From Acheta domesticus (Eukaryota > Arthropoda > Insecta > Orthoptera > Gryllidae), in the NCBI GenBank assembly GCA_031308135.1, contig JAHLJT010009355.1, positions 6,385,217-6,449,216 on the forward strand: 64,000 nucleotides of DNA, in the 5' to 3' direction. Shown here in pieces: positions 60,793 to 64,000 of this stretch (its first letter is position 1; each line of letters starts with the position of its first letter). The position numbers were made by a program, and so were the translations under genes. The notes beneath the pieces are model-generated. The model was not told the DNA's origin. It saw nothing but the letters and a program-made list of their open reading frames with translations, and made no database searches.

Positions 60793-61200
60793 GAGGAGGG
60801 GCGGGAGAGCAGAGCGGGAGAGGCGGGGCGGCGAGAGGACAGCGCTGGCGAGTGAGCGGGAGGTGGGGTGCGGAGGTGGGGAGCGGGAGGGAAGGACGGT
60901 GGGAATGACGGAGGGAGGGCCGGAGGGAGGGTCGGAGGGAGGGCCGGAGGGAGGGCCGGCTGGGCCCGGCGACGCGATTCGCCGGAAATTGCCGGCGGCG
61001 AGCGGCGCGACAGAGAGGGCGGCGCCTGCGAGGGAGACGGAGCGGCTCCCAGCGCTTAACCGCGCGCTCGGAAAGAAATAAACGATATAGATCGACTATC
61101 ATCAGCGCCGGATGGACTCCGCAGGGCGGGGGGGGGCGGCGGCCGTGGAATGGAGGGAGACGGCGAAGGCACTTGTTGCCGGAAAATCAGAAGCGAGGCG
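60793..61200. other. CpG-rich block with 12-bp GGAGGGAGGGCC repeats
   Basis: A short tandem repeat of 12 bp lies at about 60910-60960. CpG-dense sequence follows. A plus-strand frame from ATG at 61112 (84 codons, with an AAG/GTAAAT donor-like site near 61281) has no recognisable domain and is not called as a gene. Confidence 0.5.
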
Positions 61201-61765
61201 CAAATCGACACGCAATCTAGCTATGAATAAATTTGGGTTAATTAAGAAAAAGAATGAAGAATGTACTGACAATAAATTGAAGGTAAATGAATGCAAACTG
61301 GATTGGATCAATGAACGGTCTTGTTTCTGGACATACAATGGACTGAAATTCAATGTTTCGCACTAATTAATTAAATCTGTACTTCATGGTTTGTGTAATT
61401 ATGTACATGATAATTCTGACCCAACATTGAATAACAAAATTCGTGGTAAGAATTTCCTTACACCCATTTATAGATTGTGGAAAACTGTTAGTTTTAAATG
61501 ACCAATGTATAAAGTATGAATTAAACGTGTTTTCATCGATACACGTGTAAAATCAGGGTAATGTTTATGTGTGTCAATTATTTCTCCTGATTTTGCAAAA
61601 ATGTGAAACAATTTGTTGTTAAATATTGATTAATTTTGCATGGAATAATACTTTAATTGCATGTTGCATTTTTTAAATTATTTATTATCATGTTAACGTC
61701 GAGAATATTAGCGACTACGTTATTGATTTTAATTGGGTTTTCTGTGAGAATAGTCAGTTTTCAAG
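61201..61765. other. AT-rich non-coding stretch
   Basis: Nothing recognisable. Confidence 0.45.
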
Positions 61766-61769
61766 AGCA

Positions 61770-62010
61770 TCACCAGATAGGATCACCTGTCTCTTACCAT
61801 CCGCTCCTGCGTCACTGGGCCAGAGTTGGGAAAGAATTAGGATAGGGGTAGGGTTTAGGACTCAGTTTTATGGTTGAACTAGCCCGTGAAGCAGTCGAGC
61901 TGTTTTATCGGAACAAATTTCACATGAAATTGTGCGGGAATTGAACCCGGACCTCCTTGGTGAAAGGCAAGCGACTTTCTCTCTGAGTCATGAGTTGGCT
62001 AAGTAGCAAT
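61770..62010 (-). mobile_element. tRNA-Glu-like SINE or pseudogene (third family)
   Basis: On the minus strand a tRNA-like head reads ATGACTCAGAGAG (D-arm/A-box region), then GCCTTTCACCAAGG, an anticodon arm with loop CTTTCAC (anticodon TTC, Glu), then GGTCCGGGTTCAATTCCCG (B box and T arm). This closely follows tRNA-Glu. The acceptor stem does not close, and the sequence continues as a non-tRNA body toward about 61770, so a SINE is the best reading. Confidence 0.6.
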
Positions 62011-62425
62011 TATTGTTACACGGTTTTAGTGTTGCATGAAAATGTTTCATTCAATATTTACGTTGTTAATATAAACGTTCTTTAACATTCTCAAGTAGAT
62101 AAAATGAAACATTTTTAAATTTATAAGTAATAGTGCAAACTCAGTATGTGTCGAGTTAAGATGGCGAATTTAACTTAAGGATACAGTGATGATAATGGAA
62201 AATAACGTGAAAGTGAGCTCGAAGAGTGTGAAAGAGAAAATATTCATACCTTTTCTGAAATATCCAGAATCTAGTAACTTTGGATAAAGAAACATCAAAA
62301 TTTAGCCAGTATTCTGGATTTTTTACACAAACGAAACTTAGATACAAATATTTACGTGCAAAACTTGCAATTTATGACAGCAACATTATCTACCCCATTT
62401 AGTTCCTTGGCACTCGTTTCCCGAT
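62011..62425. other. AT-rich non-coding stretch
   Basis: Nothing recognisable. Confidence 0.4.
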
Positions 62426-62429
62426 CAAT

Positions 62430-62765
62430 TGCGAAGCATCGCTGTCCGACATCCCCCGAACGGGCGCCAGCCAGCCGCAACGCGACGCAAGCGCGGCCTC
62501 CTGTGACGTGCGTTTCTTAGCGCGTCTCCCGCCGCGCGGTCTGCAGGGGGCCGCGAGCGCAGCGCCGCCGAAGGTGACGAATGCTCTGCCGCAGCCGCGC
62601 GACGGAGCGACGGAGACACACGATCCGCCTTGTCGGATTCGCAGCCTTCCTCGGGCCTCTCGGCTTTTTCGTCCCTAGAGCGTCGGCGCGCCGTGGCCGA
62701 GGGACGGAAACGGCTCGTCGCCCTGCAAGACGCCGCGTTTGAGGCGGATCAGTGAATCGCCGTGA
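62430..62765. other. CpG-rich island
   Basis: A GC-rich, CpG-dense block with open frames on the minus strand (Arg/Ala-rich) and no domain. It may be a promoter-type island. Confidence 0.4.
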
Positions 62766-64000
62766 AAATATGTTTGGGAATGCGGATGTTCAGACAGAGC
62801 TATTTTTAATGTTAAAATATATATCTTTCTTGAGGAGTCGTTCACATAAAAAACGGTAACAAATTTCAAGAAATGTGCAATGTTCGGCAGAAAAACTGAA
62901 AGGTACCTCGTAAAATAGAGTGAGTAATATCAATCACAATAGCTTGCATATGGAATAAAATTTACGTGTTATAGTTTTAAAGCTGAATATTTTGTTTAGT
63001 GATGTTTATTTCTATAATTTCTAGAAAATAAACACTTAATTGGGGGCACGAATACGCCTTGATTTGTAATTCTAATTCTGATCTTCGTATAAAAACCTTA
63101 ATACTCTGATTTTTCAACATGAGTAGTCGACTGTTTTCCTACGTCTTAGCGCCGTCTCATTGAGTTGACTCGTGTACGTGCACATACATGTGCATTTGCC
63201 ATAGATGAACGTAAACAAAAAGTAATTAGTAATTAGTGAAACTTCTGGTTCCGTAACCAAATGTATAATTGAAACTGCAAGTTAATTAATATCGGCCATG
63301 TATGTAATGGGTGAAGGGTCAATTGGCGGAACAAATTAAGCTTCCATACTCATTACCTTTTTATTACACTCGTTACTGGTTGTGACCACTAACATCTTAA
63401 CTGCATTCAAATTCTGCTCCGAAGATAAAATAAATATATTACAAAAATAAAATTCACAAGTATGAATAAAACAACCATTAACTCGGGCGCAGGTTTTCAT
63501 AAAAGATTATTCTTTCAACAACGAGAATTTAAAATAATTACAAATAAATACACAATCAGAGAAAATTATAATCTATGTCCATTCGTCCTCAACCTTTCAA
63601 TGTGCTAATATGCAGACTACGCGGTTCAGATATCCCTGTGAAAAGGGAAGTATTTTCGCCTTAGTCTAAGTTTTTTCTTCAAATGTTCTCCTCGTTTGTA
63701 TCAAAGAACGGTAAAAATTGGTACTGGTCCCATTCTTGGAGTACTCCCTGTATTTGCGGAAATTGCAAAAAATGAACATTGCAAACATACAATATTGAAG
63801 ATAAATATTGTTGCCTTAAACGAAATCCATTATCGTTTTCATTAAAAAAGGCCAATTTGTTTTAAAATCTTGAATTTTCATGTAATCTCTGCTTGAAGGT
63901 AATGCAATTTATAAAAAAGAAACATTTTCGCAAAAGCGGCTCCAAATTTTGTCTTTAACTTTTTTTCATGAATAAATCAAAGGAAGGAGGACTTTCTTCA
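62766..64000. other. AT-rich non-coding stretch to the window end
   Basis: Nothing recognisable. Confidence 0.5.

Noticed and set aside
59475..61102. Minus-strand frames of 171, 224 and 208 codons
   Set aside because: The pyrimidine-rich strand of purine-rich and G-rich repeats lacks stops. Translations are Ser/Pro/Arg low complexity.

Overview
The window looks like a gene-poor, repeat-rich piece of a large eukaryotic nuclear genome, most likely an arthropod and probably an insect. That assignment is inference. It rests on long AT-rich non-coding stretches, tRNA-derived SINEs, a Penelope-like retroelement, microsatellites, and one convincing splice-flanked exon with no intact gene around it. 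There are no operons, Shine-Dalgarno-led genes, rRNAs or CRISPR arrays.

Layout. Bases 1-629 are the end of an array of a 180-bp satellite. From 630 to 28.5 kb the background is AT-rich. It is broken every 1-4 kb by short GC/CpG-rich islands, by a 12-bp minisatellite (3.65-3.94 kb), by one internal exon on the minus strand (4873-4981), by SINE copies, and by a 10-bp satellite of about 49 units (22.5-23.0 kb). At 29.16-31.83 kb sits a nearly complete but broken Penelope-like element: a reverse transcriptase plus GIY-YIG endonuclease gene on the minus strand, 290-bp inverted terminal repeats, and a near-perfect 12-bp target duplication. From 33.4 to 53.7 kb there are seven more copies of one SINE family, a perfect-arm hairpin, and several GC islands. 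From 55 to 64 kb there are weak coding candidates, a pair of inverted repeat copies beside TA microsatellites, a large G-rich tandem-repeat block and a tRNA-Glu-like SINE.

The dominant element is a long SINE family, about 565 bp when complete, with ten copies recognised. It has a tRNA-like head with pol III A and B boxes, a GT-rich middle and an (AATC)n tail. Five copies have recognisable 12-14 bp target duplications. One carries a nested 154-bp MITE with a TTA target duplication (PIF/Harbinger-like). Another has a chimeric 3' tail holding 55 bp that also occurs 3 kb away.

No cooperating set of genes is visible. The most distinctive observations are the SINE family with its chimeric tail, the Penelope-like element with hammerhead-like motifs in its terminal repeats, the very homogeneous 10-bp satellite, the hairpin at 44.03-44.08 kb, and the spaced GC-rich islands that may be regulatory. 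Most long open frames here are by-products of stop-poor repeats and are not annotated as genes.
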